This document shows, one piece after another, positions 1 to 8,078 of a stretch of 21,276 bases of DNA. The notes under the pieces are model-generated. The model was not told the origin of the DNA and ran no database searches. It was given only the letters and a program-made list of their open reading frames with translations. The DNA is taken from positions 1-21,276 of the forward strand of contig DATKZQ010000029.1 in NCBI GenBank assembly GCA_035527895.1, read 5' to 3'. This DNA is from JADFWK01 sp035527895. GTDB lineage: Bacteria; Desulfobacterota; DSM-4660; Desulfatiglandales; B25-G16. Position numbers and translations under genes: made by a program. Numbering within the stretch: position 1 is the first letter of the stretch; each line of letters opens with the position of its first letter.

Positions 1-33
1 ATGCGAAACCAAGTCGTTCAAGCGGATAAGGGC

Positions 34-61
34 TTGACAAGGCCCCATTCAACCTTATTTT
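34..61 (+). promoter_or_regulatory. Possible sigma-70 promoter upstream of the MBL-fold gene
   Basis: TTGACA at 34-39 is followed after 16 nt by TATTTT at 56-61. The -35 matches consensus exactly and the -10 matches 4 of 6 bases. The predicted transcript would start near 68 and give a leader of about 130 nt before the hydrolase start at 200. This rests on pattern only. Confidence 0.3.
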
Positions 62-199
62 CTTGCTGGTAGTCAAAGAACCGGTATCAGTGATGCTGGA
101 TATGGCCGTACAAAAAGACATGAACCGGGATTTGCGAGACGGGGCAGGAATAATCATGGGCATCTATTGGTATTGGACAAGGATGTGGGGATAGGCATT

Positions 200-784
200 A
201 TGTTAAAGAGGCTGGTTGTCGGGCCATATCAGGGAAACTGTTATATTTTGGCCTACAAAGAGACGAAAGAGTGTCTGATTATCGACCCGGGGGGTGACGT
301 ATATGGAATTGTAGGAGAGGTGAACAGAAGTGAATTGAAGGTGGTGTATATCCTGATAACTCATGGCCACATAGATCACATAGGAGGTGCCGAAGAGCTA
401 AGAAGGATAACAAGGGCACCGGTATTCATTCATCCTCTCGATGCGCCTGGCCTTACCTTTAAACCGGATGGAAATCTCTATGACGGTCAAAAGATAAACC
501 TCGGCAACTACAGTATTTCGGTGCTTCATACACCCGGGCACTCTCCTGGGGGTGTGTGTTTTCATGCCCCTGGTGCCGTTTTTACCGGCGATAGCCTTTT
601 TGCCGGTTCAGTAGGGCGGACTGACTTCCCAGGAGGGGATCACCATCGATTGATTGAAGGGGTTGTGAAAAGGGTTTTTCCGCTTGGGGATGAGTTGCGT
701 GTATATCCGGGGCACGGCCCGGCATCTACCATCGGCAGGGAGCGTTCGACCAATCCTTTTTTCCGTAACAGACAGAGTGTTTGA
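200..784 (+). CDS. MBL-fold metallo-hydrolase (glyoxalase II-like)
   Basis: A 194-residue cytosolic metallo-beta-lactamase-fold hydrolase of the small glyoxalase-II/YcbL-like type, which typically hydrolyses thioesters such as S-acyl-glutathione analogues. The true substrate is unknown. The binuclear metal site is complete: HGHIDH at residues 55-60, His114 in TPGHSPGG, Asp131 in FTGDSLF and His172 in YPGHGP. The GRTDFPGGD stretch (139-147) and the C-terminal ERSTNPFF also fit the family. I chose the ATG at 200 because the homologous sequence MLKRLVVGPYQGNCY begins there and a G-rich Shine-Dalgarno-like stretch lies at 187-190. An in-frame TTG at 167 would add 11 residues with no family support. 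The gene converges on the HD-domain gene at 877-1791, and no clear terminator is visible between them. The family call is firm; the substrate is not. Confidence 0.9.
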   Translation: MLKRLVVGPYQGNCYILAYKETKECLIIDPGGDVYGIVGEVNRSELKVVYILITHGHIDHIGGAEELRRITRAPVFIHPLDAPGLTFKPDGNLYDGQKINLGNYSISVLHTPGHSPGGVCFHAPGAVFTGDSLFAGSVGRTDFPGGDHHRLIEGVVKRVFPLGDELRVYPGHGPASTIGRERSTNPFFRNRQSV

Positions 785-876
785 GCCGAACCAGATGTTT
801 CTAACGGTACGATCATGATTTCACGGCCATAAAGCGGAGACATGATGACAGCCGTATACGTACCAGGCCCCATTGC

Positions 877-1791
877 TCACGGACCATCGATTTCCTTTTT
901 GAGTTTTTCCACCAAACCGTCTCGCCTCAGATAGCTACGATAGTCTTTTTCGTGATGTTCAAGTATGAAGTTGAGATAGGCCATGTGCCTCTCGAGTGAC
1001 TCCATGTATAAATCCCTGTCCAGATTCCAGCGTGCTTTAAAGTGGTGGCGCATGTACTTGTTGACGCCACTCAGTTCATGGGAGAGCCGTTTTCTGGTCA
1101 TGTCGTAGAAGTCTCGCGTCTTTTTGAGGAGATGAAGTTCACTCTCATATTCCATGACACCTCCCTCTCTGAATTCGTAAAAGAGAAAGAGGAGCTTTTC
1201 GAGATAGGTTCGGTCGGCCATTTGGCCCACGAGATCAGCGGTTCCCAGGAGTTTGCCGAGCAATTCCGTCTCCGGGGAGGAGAAGGGAATCTCAGCGATC
1301 TCTGCACCCAGGTCAGTACACGTAAGGATATTGTGGAAATCCGTGAGCGTTTCTCTTGAAAGCCCATTCTCATTCCTATAGTTTTCCATAAAGACGATGC
1401 TGCGCTTGGTGTCAATATGGATATATTTTGCCCCTGTTCCCGTGTCGTCTTCAAGGGTTTGAATAAACCCGGTATCATGCATCAGTGCACATAGTATACC
1501 CACCATTGCTTGATCTCTGGTAAGGTTCTGGCCTGCCACCAGTGCACCGTGTACGAGGCGTGTCATCGCCATGAATGTATCAGTGGTATGCTTGAGGTCA
1601 TGGTATTCGGTTGTACATTCTCGGTATCCGGGATAGTCACCGTGGAAAAGGCGCACGACATCTCCGAATACACGATTCAGGGTTTCAAAGTCGAACTCGG
1701 AAAACGACATGGATAGGGTCGTCTTAACCTCATCGAAAACGCGATGAGGGTCTGACATGTCTACCAAACGTGAGAGCTGGGGAGTTTCCAT
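877..1791 (-). CDS. HD-domain phosphodiesterase-like protein
   Basis: A 304-residue soluble protein. It carries an HD-superfamily metal site arranged like the class I cyclic nucleotide phosphodiesterases: YHDLKH at residues 63-68, ALMHDTGF at 102-109 with the HD dyad at His105-Asp106, and a later Asp in GTADLVGQ (Asp186) as probable fourth ligand. Family knowledge says such sites hydrolyse phosphodiester or phosphomonoester bonds of nucleotides. I infer a nucleotide or cyclic nucleotide phosphohydrolase, but the substrate cannot be read from the sequence. No GAF, PAS, REC or membrane segment is attached. The C-terminal third is helical and rich in Lys, Glu and His. The start is the ATG at 1791, followed by METPQLSRLV, with only a weak ribosome binding site (GGAG about 9 nt upstream). 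It appears monocistronic, with about 390 bp of apparently empty DNA upstream. Confidence 0.75.
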   Translation of the reverse strand: METPQLSRLVDMSDPHRVFDEVKTTLSMSFSEFDFETLNRVFGDVVRLFHGDYPGYRECTTEYHDLKHTTDTFMAMTRLVHGALVAGQNLTRDQAMVGILCALMHDTGFIQTLEDDTGTGAKYIHIDTKRSIVFMENYRNENGLSRETLTDFHNILTCTDLGAEIAEIPFSSPETELLGKLLGTADLVGQMADRTYLEKLLFLFYEFREGGVMEYESELHLLKKTRDFYDMTRKRLSHELSGVNKYMRHHFKARWNLDRDLYMESLERHMAYLNFILEHHEKDYRSYLRRDGLVEKLKKEIDGP

Positions 1792-2180
1792 GAGCGCTCC
1801 AGTATCACTCGTTCACATTGTACAAGGGTAACAGTCTCCCTGGAAAGATCCTGCGATGACTGCGATAGACCTGCTGTGTTTCAAATTGAAACCGATGCTT
1901 ACCCATATGTGGGCTAGTTGAGAAGCAAAATATATGCCTAATTCAGGTATCCACCTGCACAAGCACTAGGGCGGATCCTCGAGAAGATGCCTTTTTTGGG
2001 GGTAAAATAGCCATTACCGTGTCAACGGAAGTCGCCTGGTGTAGTTGGCACCATCCAAAACGACGCGTCAAAATCACTCTCAACCAAAAAATGAACAGCA
2101 GGCATTGAGCAAGCCTTACAAAAGGGTATAGTTATGTCGACCGGCTACCGGGATCTGCATCGCGGAAGGCCTTCGAAACA
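1792..2180. other. Intergenic stretch without a recognised gene
   Basis: About 390 bp between the HD-domain gene start and the 3' end of the small two-gene unit. Only short, low-quality open frames are present. A TACAAT hexamer on the minus strand (1817-1822) could be a weak -10 box for the HD gene, but it has no convincing -35. No repeat, RNA gene or clear terminator was seen. Confidence 0.4.
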
Positions 2181-2516
2181 TCAAGGAGACAGGAGGACCT
2201 GATCACCGAAGTGTTCGGAAAGGGCCGTAGAAAGGTCCTGAATTGCGTTCTCCTCGATGACTTCAACCATGAGTTCCCCTTTTTCTCCAACCACCAGTCG
2301 ACCGTATTCTTCAATTAGTGCTGCTACATCCGAGGGTTCCACCGTCCACCAGCCGCGCGTACGCATCAGCAGCTCCCTGCCTTTCAGATTCTTGGGGGTA
2401 ACCAGGTCTATGGTGCGAAACCATCCTTCCCACCCGATCTGTGCTGGCGCTCGGAGAACCGGGGTAACCGGATCGTGGTATATACGGCACCGGCCAAACA
2501 AACGCAATCTGATCAC
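2181..2516 (-). CDS. Small protein of unknown function, second gene of a coupled pair
   Basis: A 111-residue protein I do not recognise. It has no signal peptide, membrane segment or Cys cluster. It is rich in Trp and Arg in the first half (IGWEGWFRTIDLV, RTRGWWTVEP) and acidic and helical in the second half. The start is the GTG at 2514-2516, and its first four bases overlap the upstream gene's stop as GTGA. A strong GAGGAGG lies 7-8 nt upstream inside that gene, so translation is almost certainly coupled. Codon use looks normal and both genes have good ribosome binding sites, which argues that they are real. The phrase VTPKNLKGRELLMRTRGWWTV suggests a compact beta domain, but no function is proposed. 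Confidence 0.7.
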   Translation of the reverse strand: MIRLRLFGRCRIYHDPVTPVLRAPAQIGWEGWFRTIDLVTPKNLKGRELLMRTRGWWTVEPSDVAALIEEYGRLVVGEKGELMVEVIEENAIQDLSTALSEHFGDQVLLSP

Positions 2517-2851
2517 CGCAAAACCTCCTCAAAGAGCATCTCGATATCCTTATCGTTTGGGAGGGCCTCTAAGGGAACACTGATTCCCTCTGAAACCATG
2601 GTTTGTGCTAAACAGTGGACATAGGTGGCTGCAGCCTTCTCCTCACCCAGGTGAATGCCCCTGTTAGCCGCATAAATCCATGCCCGCTCAAAGCATTGTA
2701 GTGCGTTCTTGCGCCACTTCCTCAGCCGTGTATCGAAGGGGTCAATGCACAAACGCCGCAGTAACTCACGCTGCGCCTCCTCCATGCAGTTGAACACCCG
2801 CCGCATTATCTGCACGGAAGGGTCCCTTACCCAGTTGTCTGAATCAACCAT
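2513..2851 (-). CDS. Small helical protein of unknown function, first gene of a coupled pair
   Basis: A 112-residue, mostly helical soluble protein with no family I can name. It has scattered cysteines (in VFNCMEEA, RRLCIDPF, ALQCFERA and YVHCLAQT) and a basic central stretch (RLRKWRKNAL). The four Cys are far apart, so a classic metal site is not evident. The ATG start at 2851 is preceded by GGAGG about 5 nt upstream. Its TGA stop overlaps the GTG start of the next gene, so the two proteins are probably made in a fixed ratio and may interact. The roughly 110 bp upstream hold a near-miss to a sigma-54 promoter with one extra spacer base and no clear sigma-70 promoter. Confidence 0.7.
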   Translation of the reverse strand: MVDSDNWVRDPSVQIMRRVFNCMEEAQRELLRRLCIDPFDTRLRKWRKNALQCFERAWIYAANRGIHLGEEKAAATYVHCLAQTMVSEGISVPLEALPNDKDIEMLFEEVLR

Positions 2852-2961
2852 CGGGCCTCCTGCTCAGGTTCGCGACGTCAGCACAACTCCGAACAATATC
2901 AGTGACGGTGACCGGGAGCAAGTCAAAATGCCAGGGTCCAGCTCTTGCTGCCTGCGTTCGG

Positions 2962-4119
2962 TTAAGACGGGGTCTCCTCGTGGACTAGCTGAATGATTGT
3001 CACCTCAGGAGGCGATAGAAAACGGATCGGCGGCCCCCATGTTCCCGAGCCTCGGCTTACGTACAGCAAAGCGTTATGGGGCAGGTGAAAGAGACCCGCA
3101 TGCTTGGGGAAAAAGAGCCTGACGATGAACTTGAAGGGAAAGATCTGACCGTCATGGGTATGCCCCGAGAGCTGCAGGTCAAAGAGGCCGAGGGCGTTCT
3201 TGTCTATTACCGGCATGTGTTTAAGGAGCAGGGTAAACCTGTCTCTGGGCAGGCCCGAAAGCAATGTTCTCTCCGAGATACCTTTGTAATGACCGAAGTA
3301 CTTTCCCGTGGGATCATCGACGCCGGCAATGCTAATTATTCCGCCAGCGGTGGCTGTTTCCCCCCTCAGCACGGTAAACCCGGCATCTTCCATAAATGAC
3401 AATGCGTGCTCAAGGCCTGCGAAGAACTCGTGGTTACCGGTTACGGCAAACTTGCCGTACCGAGCATTAATTCCCTTCAGCAGCTCCGCCAGACCGGCAA
3501 GGTTGTCGATCTGCCCGTCCACGAGGTCTCCCGTAGATATGAGAATATCGGGTTTCGCCTTCTTTACCTCTGCGAGGATCCTTTTCAATCTCGACTCCCT
3601 CACGATCAAGCCTAGATGAATGTCCGAGATCTGGGCAATAGTGAGCCGGCCCATATCTTTGGGTATCTTTTGGCTCCTTACGGTCAGCGTTTCACTCCGA
3701 ATCGAATGTGCCTCAAAGTACCCATATACTGCTACCCCTAAGGTGAGTAAAAGAGGGATGAACAAGGCGAGTTGTGGAGTAGGCGTGAGATGGGAGATGT
3801 TTGTTCGGAGCACCGGACCGGCTGCATGGACAAAGAGACGATAGAGATCAATAGCCAGCGAAAAGAAGAAGAACAGGAATGCAAGCCCCATCCATGTATA
3901 TCCGGCGATTGAGACCAGACGCGCCAGAAGATCAAGCCCAAACCTTTCTGACATGCGCACAAGAACCGGTGCAAAGATCATGAGCACCATAAAGCATATC
4001 ACCAAAATGAAGGTCGGAGTGCCTAAAGGGAAAGCACCACGTATTTTGATAAAAATGTACAGATGGAGCGCGCCGTAAATGATGAGAATGCTCAGCAAAA
4101 AGAAAATCTTGGCAGCCAT
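2962..4119 (-). CDS. Membrane-anchored metallophosphoesterase (YkuE/YaeI-like)
   Basis: A calcineurin-like phosphoesterase of about 385 residues. The N-terminal third has hydrophobic segments near residues 5-25, 36-55, 72-95 and 117-135. The catalytic domain follows from about residue 158. All dimetal motifs are present: SDIHLG (Asp166, His168), GDLVDG (197-202), GNHE (228-231), His301 and GHTHDGQ (319-325). Relatives of this layout include membrane-associated phosphohydrolases such as YaeI/YkuE, some acting on UDP-diacylglucosamine or other phospholipid-linked substrates. The substrate here is unknown. I favour the ATG at 4119 (MAAKIFFLLS), where the usual family N-terminus begins. In-frame starts at 4161 (ATG) and 4230 (GTG) would add 14 or 37 residues of low-complexity sequence, and none has a strong ribosome binding site. 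It appears monocistronic. Confidence 0.85.
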   Translation of the reverse strand: MAAKIFFLLSILIIYGALHLYIFIKIRGAFPLGTPTFILVICFMVLMIFAPVLVRMSERFGLDLLARLVSIAGYTWMGLAFLFFFFSLAIDLYRLFVHAAGPVLRTNISHLTPTPQLALFIPLLLTLGVAVYGYFEAHSIRSETLTVRSQKIPKDMGRLTIAQISDIHLGLIVRESRLKRILAEVKKAKPDILISTGDLVDGQIDNLAGLAELLKGINARYGKFAVTGNHEFFAGLEHALSFMEDAGFTVLRGETATAGGIISIAGVDDPTGKYFGHYKGISERTLLSGLPRDRFTLLLKHMPVIDKNALGLFDLQLSGHTHDGQIFPFKFIVRLFFPKHAGLFHLPHNALLYVSRGSGTWGPPIRFLSPPEVTIIQLVHEETPS

Positions 4120-4230
4120 TACACGTTTTCCCGACCTCTCTGATGTACTAGCAGTCGTCATGATAGGAGGAGCATAACCCCATAATGCCCCTGCAGTGAA
4201 AGTCCCGGCACTGCCTGGAGACACTGTCAC

Positions 4231-4637
4231 AAAGCTATTTCAGCAGGTTCACATTATTGCCCGGCCCGGGATTGGAACAAGGTTCGTCTTGTCATAAGCC
4301 TTGATAGGATCAAGACAGATCAGGCTGTGGGCCATTGAATGAACCGGTTTACAGCTCATACCGTTTATGAGTGCGAGTGTCAATATCTTGATTACGGCGT
4401 TTCTTTGCTGCTCACCGTTTTGCTTTTCTATGAAAGCGTTCTTTTACAGTAAAAGGTCTTGCTTTGCCAGGTTATTTTGGTCCTTGCTGGGAAAAGGATA
4501 TGATGAGACAGAAAAATTCGGATACTGTCGCCACCGTGGGGCCTAAAAATCGATTCACGTGGTTGGCTGAATATGTTAGTAAGAAGTGGCTACAAGGATG
4601 CACACAACAAGGTCGGCAAAGCTTTGAGGGAAGAAAG
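4231..4637. other. Intergenic region between divergent genes, with small dyads
   Basis: About 400 bp between the metallophosphoesterase (-) and the PNPOx-like gene (+). It holds two short perfect dyads: CTTGAT-AGG-ATCAAG at 4300-4314 and CTTTTACAGTAAAAG at 4441-4455. Either could be an operator. No convincing paired -35/-10 set was found. An open frame running into the flavoprotein from 4464 has no family character before 4638. Confidence 0.35.
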
Positions 4638-5078
4638 ATGCTCGAACGTATGAAAGCACTGGTTAGGGAAAAGGATATTTGTGTACTAGCAACCGTCTCC
4701 GGCGGCAAGCCCCATTGTTCCCTCATGGCCTATGTGGCCGATGATGATTGCCGGGAGATCTATATGGTTACCCACCGCGAGACCAACAAGTACAAGAATC
4801 TAAAGGAAAATCCGGCTGTCAGCCTTCTCATTGATACGAGGGAGGAACGGGGTGCCTCCCCGGGCTTTGAGGCACGGGCGTTAACCGTAAGCGGCGTATT
4901 CCAAGAGATAGGCAAGGAGGACAAAAGGGAAGGTGTCCGTGCCAGGCTGCTCGAAAGGCATCCCAACTTGGGGGCATTTTTAGATCACTCCGATGCCGAG
5001 CTCCTGTGCATACGGGTGAATTCCTTTTTGCTCTTGGACGGCCTGACAAATGCCCATTACGAGAAGGTGACGGAATAG
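4638..5078 (+). CDS. Pyridoxamine 5'-phosphate oxidase-like flavoprotein
   Basis: A 146-residue split-barrel protein of the PNPOx-like superfamily, expected to bind FMN (or F420 or heme in distant members). Typical features in order are the N-terminal helix MLERMKALVREKDICVLAT, the strand pair around GGKPHCSLMAYV, the phosphate-binding-type segment THRETNKYKNLKENPAVSLLI (about residues 45-65) and the strand ARALTVSGVFQEI. The start is the ATG at 4638, preceded by GAGGGAAG. The same frame is open from 4464, but those 58 residues look non-coding and lack a ribosome binding site. Such small proteins are usually uncharacterised oxidoreductases or general-stress flavoproteins. It converges on the broken glycerol-3-phosphate dehydrogenase, with 138 bp between. 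Confidence 0.85.
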   Translation: MLERMKALVREKDICVLATVSGGKPHCSLMAYVADDDCREIYMVTHRETNKYKNLKENPAVSLLIDTREERGASPGFEARALTVSGVFQEIGKEDKREGVRARLLERHPNLGAFLDHSDAELLCIRVNSFLLLDGLTNAHYEKVTE

Positions 5079-5216
5079 AAAAGCCCTCAATCGAGCCCTC
5101 GGCAACCCTGCCTGCACGGTGATCGGGCTGTCTTCTCGAAACCTTAAAGATGAGAGGTCGGCCTGATAGAGGTTGATCCTTCATTGCCTTGGCATGCACC
5201 ACCACGGACATAAATG

Positions 5217-6750
5217 TTAATCTTTTTCAGCAGCCGTCGGCACACCGTGACATCTCTTCCACAGGATCTGGTATGCCTGCGCCTCCTGACTCCAGCGGTC
5301 AGCATCCCATTTCAGTTCTTCCTTACAGATCTCCTGTATTCGATCGAAAAACCGGAGACCGCCTTCAGGAAGCAAAACACCGATCTGGGTACGCCTCAGG
5401 AGCAGGTCATCCAGATGAACGACTGCTTCGTTTCGCGCTGCCCAACGGAGCTCTGCCCAAATGGTATCGGTTTCCGGAACACGGGTAAGCTCATCATCTT
5501 CGCCGCATCGAACGACGTTTTTCGCCTCCCTACCGTAGCGGCCGTCAAGCCTTCTTCGAAGAGCGGGGTCAAGCCGTCGTGGAAACGGCCCTTGCCAGTC
5601 GATCTTGCTGAACACCGGCTCCCCGGTATCCCTCACCGTCATGGAAGGGATAGATCGAGCGACACGGCTGAGGACATCCAGGGCAATTAAGTGAAATGTC
5701 GTGAGTTTTCCGCCGCTCACCGAAATGAGGCCGTGTTCTACCCAGATACTGTGATCCCGTTTTTCGCTGGATGGATTCAAGGCGCCGGTGCCGATGACCG
5801 GGCGCACACCTGCGTACGTGGCGAGAATATCCTCACGATTAATCCCAAGGGCGGGAAACCGATACTGTACGGCCTGGAGGAGGTATTCCACCTCTTGGGA
5901 CGTAATGGAGGCCTCGGTGTCAAGATCCTCCTCATGATCAAGATCAGTGGTGCCTATGAGGGTGGCACCTTCCCACGGCATCAGAATGACGGGACGGCTG
6001 TCTGCCGGATGCAACAAGGTGACGGCCTGGGCCACCGGAAGACGCCAGAACGGGAATACGAGATGACTCCCCCGAAGGGGGCGAATACGCTTTCCCCCAT
6101 CAACCTGTGTCCTTAGCCGGTCCGCCTATGCGCCGGTTGCGTTGACTACTGCCCTTGCTCGCACTTCAGCAGTTTCGCCGGAGAGCACATCTCTTATTAC
6201 TATCCCGGACACCCGGTCTCCATCGATGATAAGGCGGTCAGCCGCCACGTAATTGAGCGCAAGGGCCCCATCCTGTTGTGCTTCCCGAATGGTACGGAAC
6301 ACCAACCGCGCATCGTCGGTGACAGCATCACCATACCTGATGCCACCCTTGAGGCCCTGGGTCGCTATTCGCGGCACAAGCATGAGGCAGTCATGGGCTG
6401 AGCAGTAGCGGTGGTTCCAGCGTCTTGCCAGGAAGTCATAGAAGGTTAGAAGGGCGGTGAAGGACCACCTTCCGGGCCAGTGCCCCCGGTAAAACGAGTA
6501 CAGAAAACCCATCGGTTCCACGAGTCCGGGAGCCTCGCGGAGCAGACGTTCTCGTTCGCGAACGGATTGTCGGGTCAGCTTCAGGTGACCTGCCAGCAGA
6601 TACCGAAGCCCACCATGGACCATCTTGGACGACCGGCTGGATGTTCCCCAGGCAAAATCTCGCTGTTCGATCAAGGCACCGGCAAGGCCCCGTCTCGCAG
6701 CCTCCCTCAGGATCCCCGCGCCGGTAATGCCACGCCGAAGATAAGCATAC
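5217..6750 (-). pseudogene. glpD: FAD-dependent glycerol-3-phosphate dehydrogenase, broken (frameshifted 5' end plus amber codon)
   Basis: Remnant of a GlpD/GlpA-type enzyme that oxidises sn-glycerol 3-phosphate to dihydroxyacetone phosphate at the membrane. The FAD-binding signature GITGAGILREAARRG starts near 6731 and is followed by the conserved TSSRSSKMVHGGLRYL. The reading frame stops at a TAG (6126-6128) in VVNATGA-stop-ADRLR, where the family has Trp (NATGxWAD). It then continues in the same frame through 31 open codons (including LRGSHLVFP) into GGKLTTFHLIALDV and a normal C-terminal domain ending at 5217. So the stop is one base away from TGG. At the 5' end the expected Gly-rich dinucleotide-binding start is replaced by an out-of-frame join to the upstream FAD oxidase around 6729-6740. 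Total homology is about 500 residues, near full family length. It is probably non-functional unless suppressed or mis-sequenced. Confidence 0.85.
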
Positions 6751-7756
6751 ACTTTTCCGCACTGGCGCCGCGCCACGATAAGTATCTCTCGAACAACGCA
6801 GTGAGCCGTTTGCCATCGCCGAGGGCAAGCTGCGTTTCCGTCTCAACGGCATTACCTAACCGTACCATGGAAAGGGGAATCCTCGCTTGTACGAGGGCCC
6901 GGACCGCATCAGTGGCCTTGTGCCAGTCGGGAAAGAATACGGCGTAAAACCGCTCCCGTTCCGGTACAGGCGTAACGCGTACCTTGATTTCCGTCAAGAT
7001 GCCCAATCGCCCCTCGGATCCCAGAACTATCTCACGGAGGTCAGGACCGGCTGCTGAAGCGGGAAAGCCGGGTACTTCAAACGTACCAATTGGAGTTTCG
7101 AGCAGTCCGCCGGCAAAGAGCTGCTCAATGCGGCCATATCGTAATGACTGCTGACCGCTCGATCGTGTGGCTACCCAGTCACCCAATGTAAAAAATCCAA
7201 ATGATTGCGGGAAATGGCCCAGCGTGTATCCCCGTGCCCTCAGCTGGGCCTCTACATCCGGCCCTGCAGTACCGGCGCCAAATGTTGCCACCTGGCTCTC
7301 CTCATCAAGGCTTAGAAGACGATTCATTCTGGACATATCAATGGTCAGAACCGGCTTATCGCCTTTTTCAGGGGTGATATGGCCAACAACGCTCGTGCCA
7401 CCGCCGTAGGGAATGATGTTGGCTGATGCATCCTTTGCGAACGCAAGCAGGCTGCGAACGTCGGTACTGGTGGTTGGGTAGGCGACCCCGTCGGGAACCA
7501 CGCCGAGATTTCCGGTGCGAAGGGCGAGCCAGTCCGGGAGGCTCTGACCTCGTGCGTGACGTACCCGCACCTCGGTCGATTTGGTTATTGATGGGTGTTC
7601 GGGCAGACGAGACGGCGGTACCCGGTCTACAACCTCGTGTAACGTCGCATCCGGAAGCGGTGTGGCCTCGCCGATCTTCTCTGATAGAAACCCGAGGGGG
7701 TTTTCGGTTAGCGGGTAGTAAATCGAGTCATCACCCCAGCCATTCCACCGTCGCAT
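6707..7756 (-). pseudogene. Alkyldihydroxyacetonephosphate synthase-like FAD oxidase, C-terminally truncated
   Basis: N-terminal part (about 340 residues of family-like sequence) of a VAO-type FAD-binding oxidase closest to alkyl-DHAP synthase, the ether-lipid-forming enzyme. Visible motifs are the start MRRWNGWGDDSIYYPL, the FAD loop PYGGGTSVVGH (116-126) and LGDWVATRSSGQQSLRYG (191-208). The ATG at 7756 has GGAGGAG about 5 nt upstream and is preferred over the in-frame ATG at 7795. Homology runs to EKCMLIFGV and then the frame leaves the family for a few codons and stops at 6707. The C-terminal cap and catalytic part, roughly 200 residues, is missing. The lost sequence is replaced directly by glycerol-3-phosphate dehydrogenase sequence in another frame. 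DHAP made by GlpD is the precursor of this enzyme's substrate, so the pair was probably a working operon before a deletion. Confidence 0.8.
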
Positions 7757-7835
7757 AGGTCTCCTCCAGCCCCTTGATCTATGGTTCTCATGCACCCTTT
7801 TTCAGCGTTTTCGTGTACAATGCTTTCACTATTCC

Positions 7836-7865
7836 AGGTCTTGCTCATAATTTGAAACAAGACCT
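7836..7865. repeat. Perfect 8-bp inverted repeat upstream of the FAD oxidase
   Basis: AGGTCTTG at 7836-7843 and CAAGACCT at 7858-7865 are separated by 14 AT-rich bases. It lies 80-110 bp upstream of the oxidase start on the minus strand. It could be an operator or a leader hairpin. There is no T-run, so a terminator is unlikely. Confidence 0.4.
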
Positions 7866-8042
7866 CGATAGGCTCTTTCAGTCCAATGCGGGTTGAATTC
7901 GCCGCAGCTTCGTGGATGTTCAGGCCATTCGGTATTCTATACACTAAACCAACAAACCACAAATGCTTTCCAGAAATATGGGAGAGGGACTTTGGGTAAT
8001 GGTTTTACGGATTCAATAAGGAGGGTCAGTTAGGGATTAGAA

Positions 8043-8067
8043 CTGGGTGGAGCACCGCCCCACCCAG
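8043..8067 (-). terminator. Probable terminator hairpin after the ZraP-like gene
   Basis: CTGGGTGG (8043-8050) and CCACCCAG (8060-8067) form a perfect 8-bp GC-rich stem with a 9-nt loop, starting 12 nt beyond the stop codon at 8079. On the minus strand the stem is followed by TTCTAAT, a poor U-tract, so intrinsic termination may be partial. Confidence 0.55.
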
Positions 8068-8078
8068 CAAGGTATTGA

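Noticed and set aside
1042..1359. 105-residue open frame antisense to the HD-domain gene
   Set aside because: It is a reading-frame shadow of the HD gene and has no motif of its own.
2917..2933. Sigma-54-like TGGCATTTTGACTTGCT on the minus strand ahead of the small two-gene unit
   Set aside because: There are 11 bases between GG and GC where 10 are required, so it is only a near match.
7708..7962. 84-residue minus-strand open frame overlapping the start of the FAD oxidase
   Set aside because: It has no ribosome binding site or recognisable domain, and its 3' part overlaps the well-supported oxidase start in another frame.
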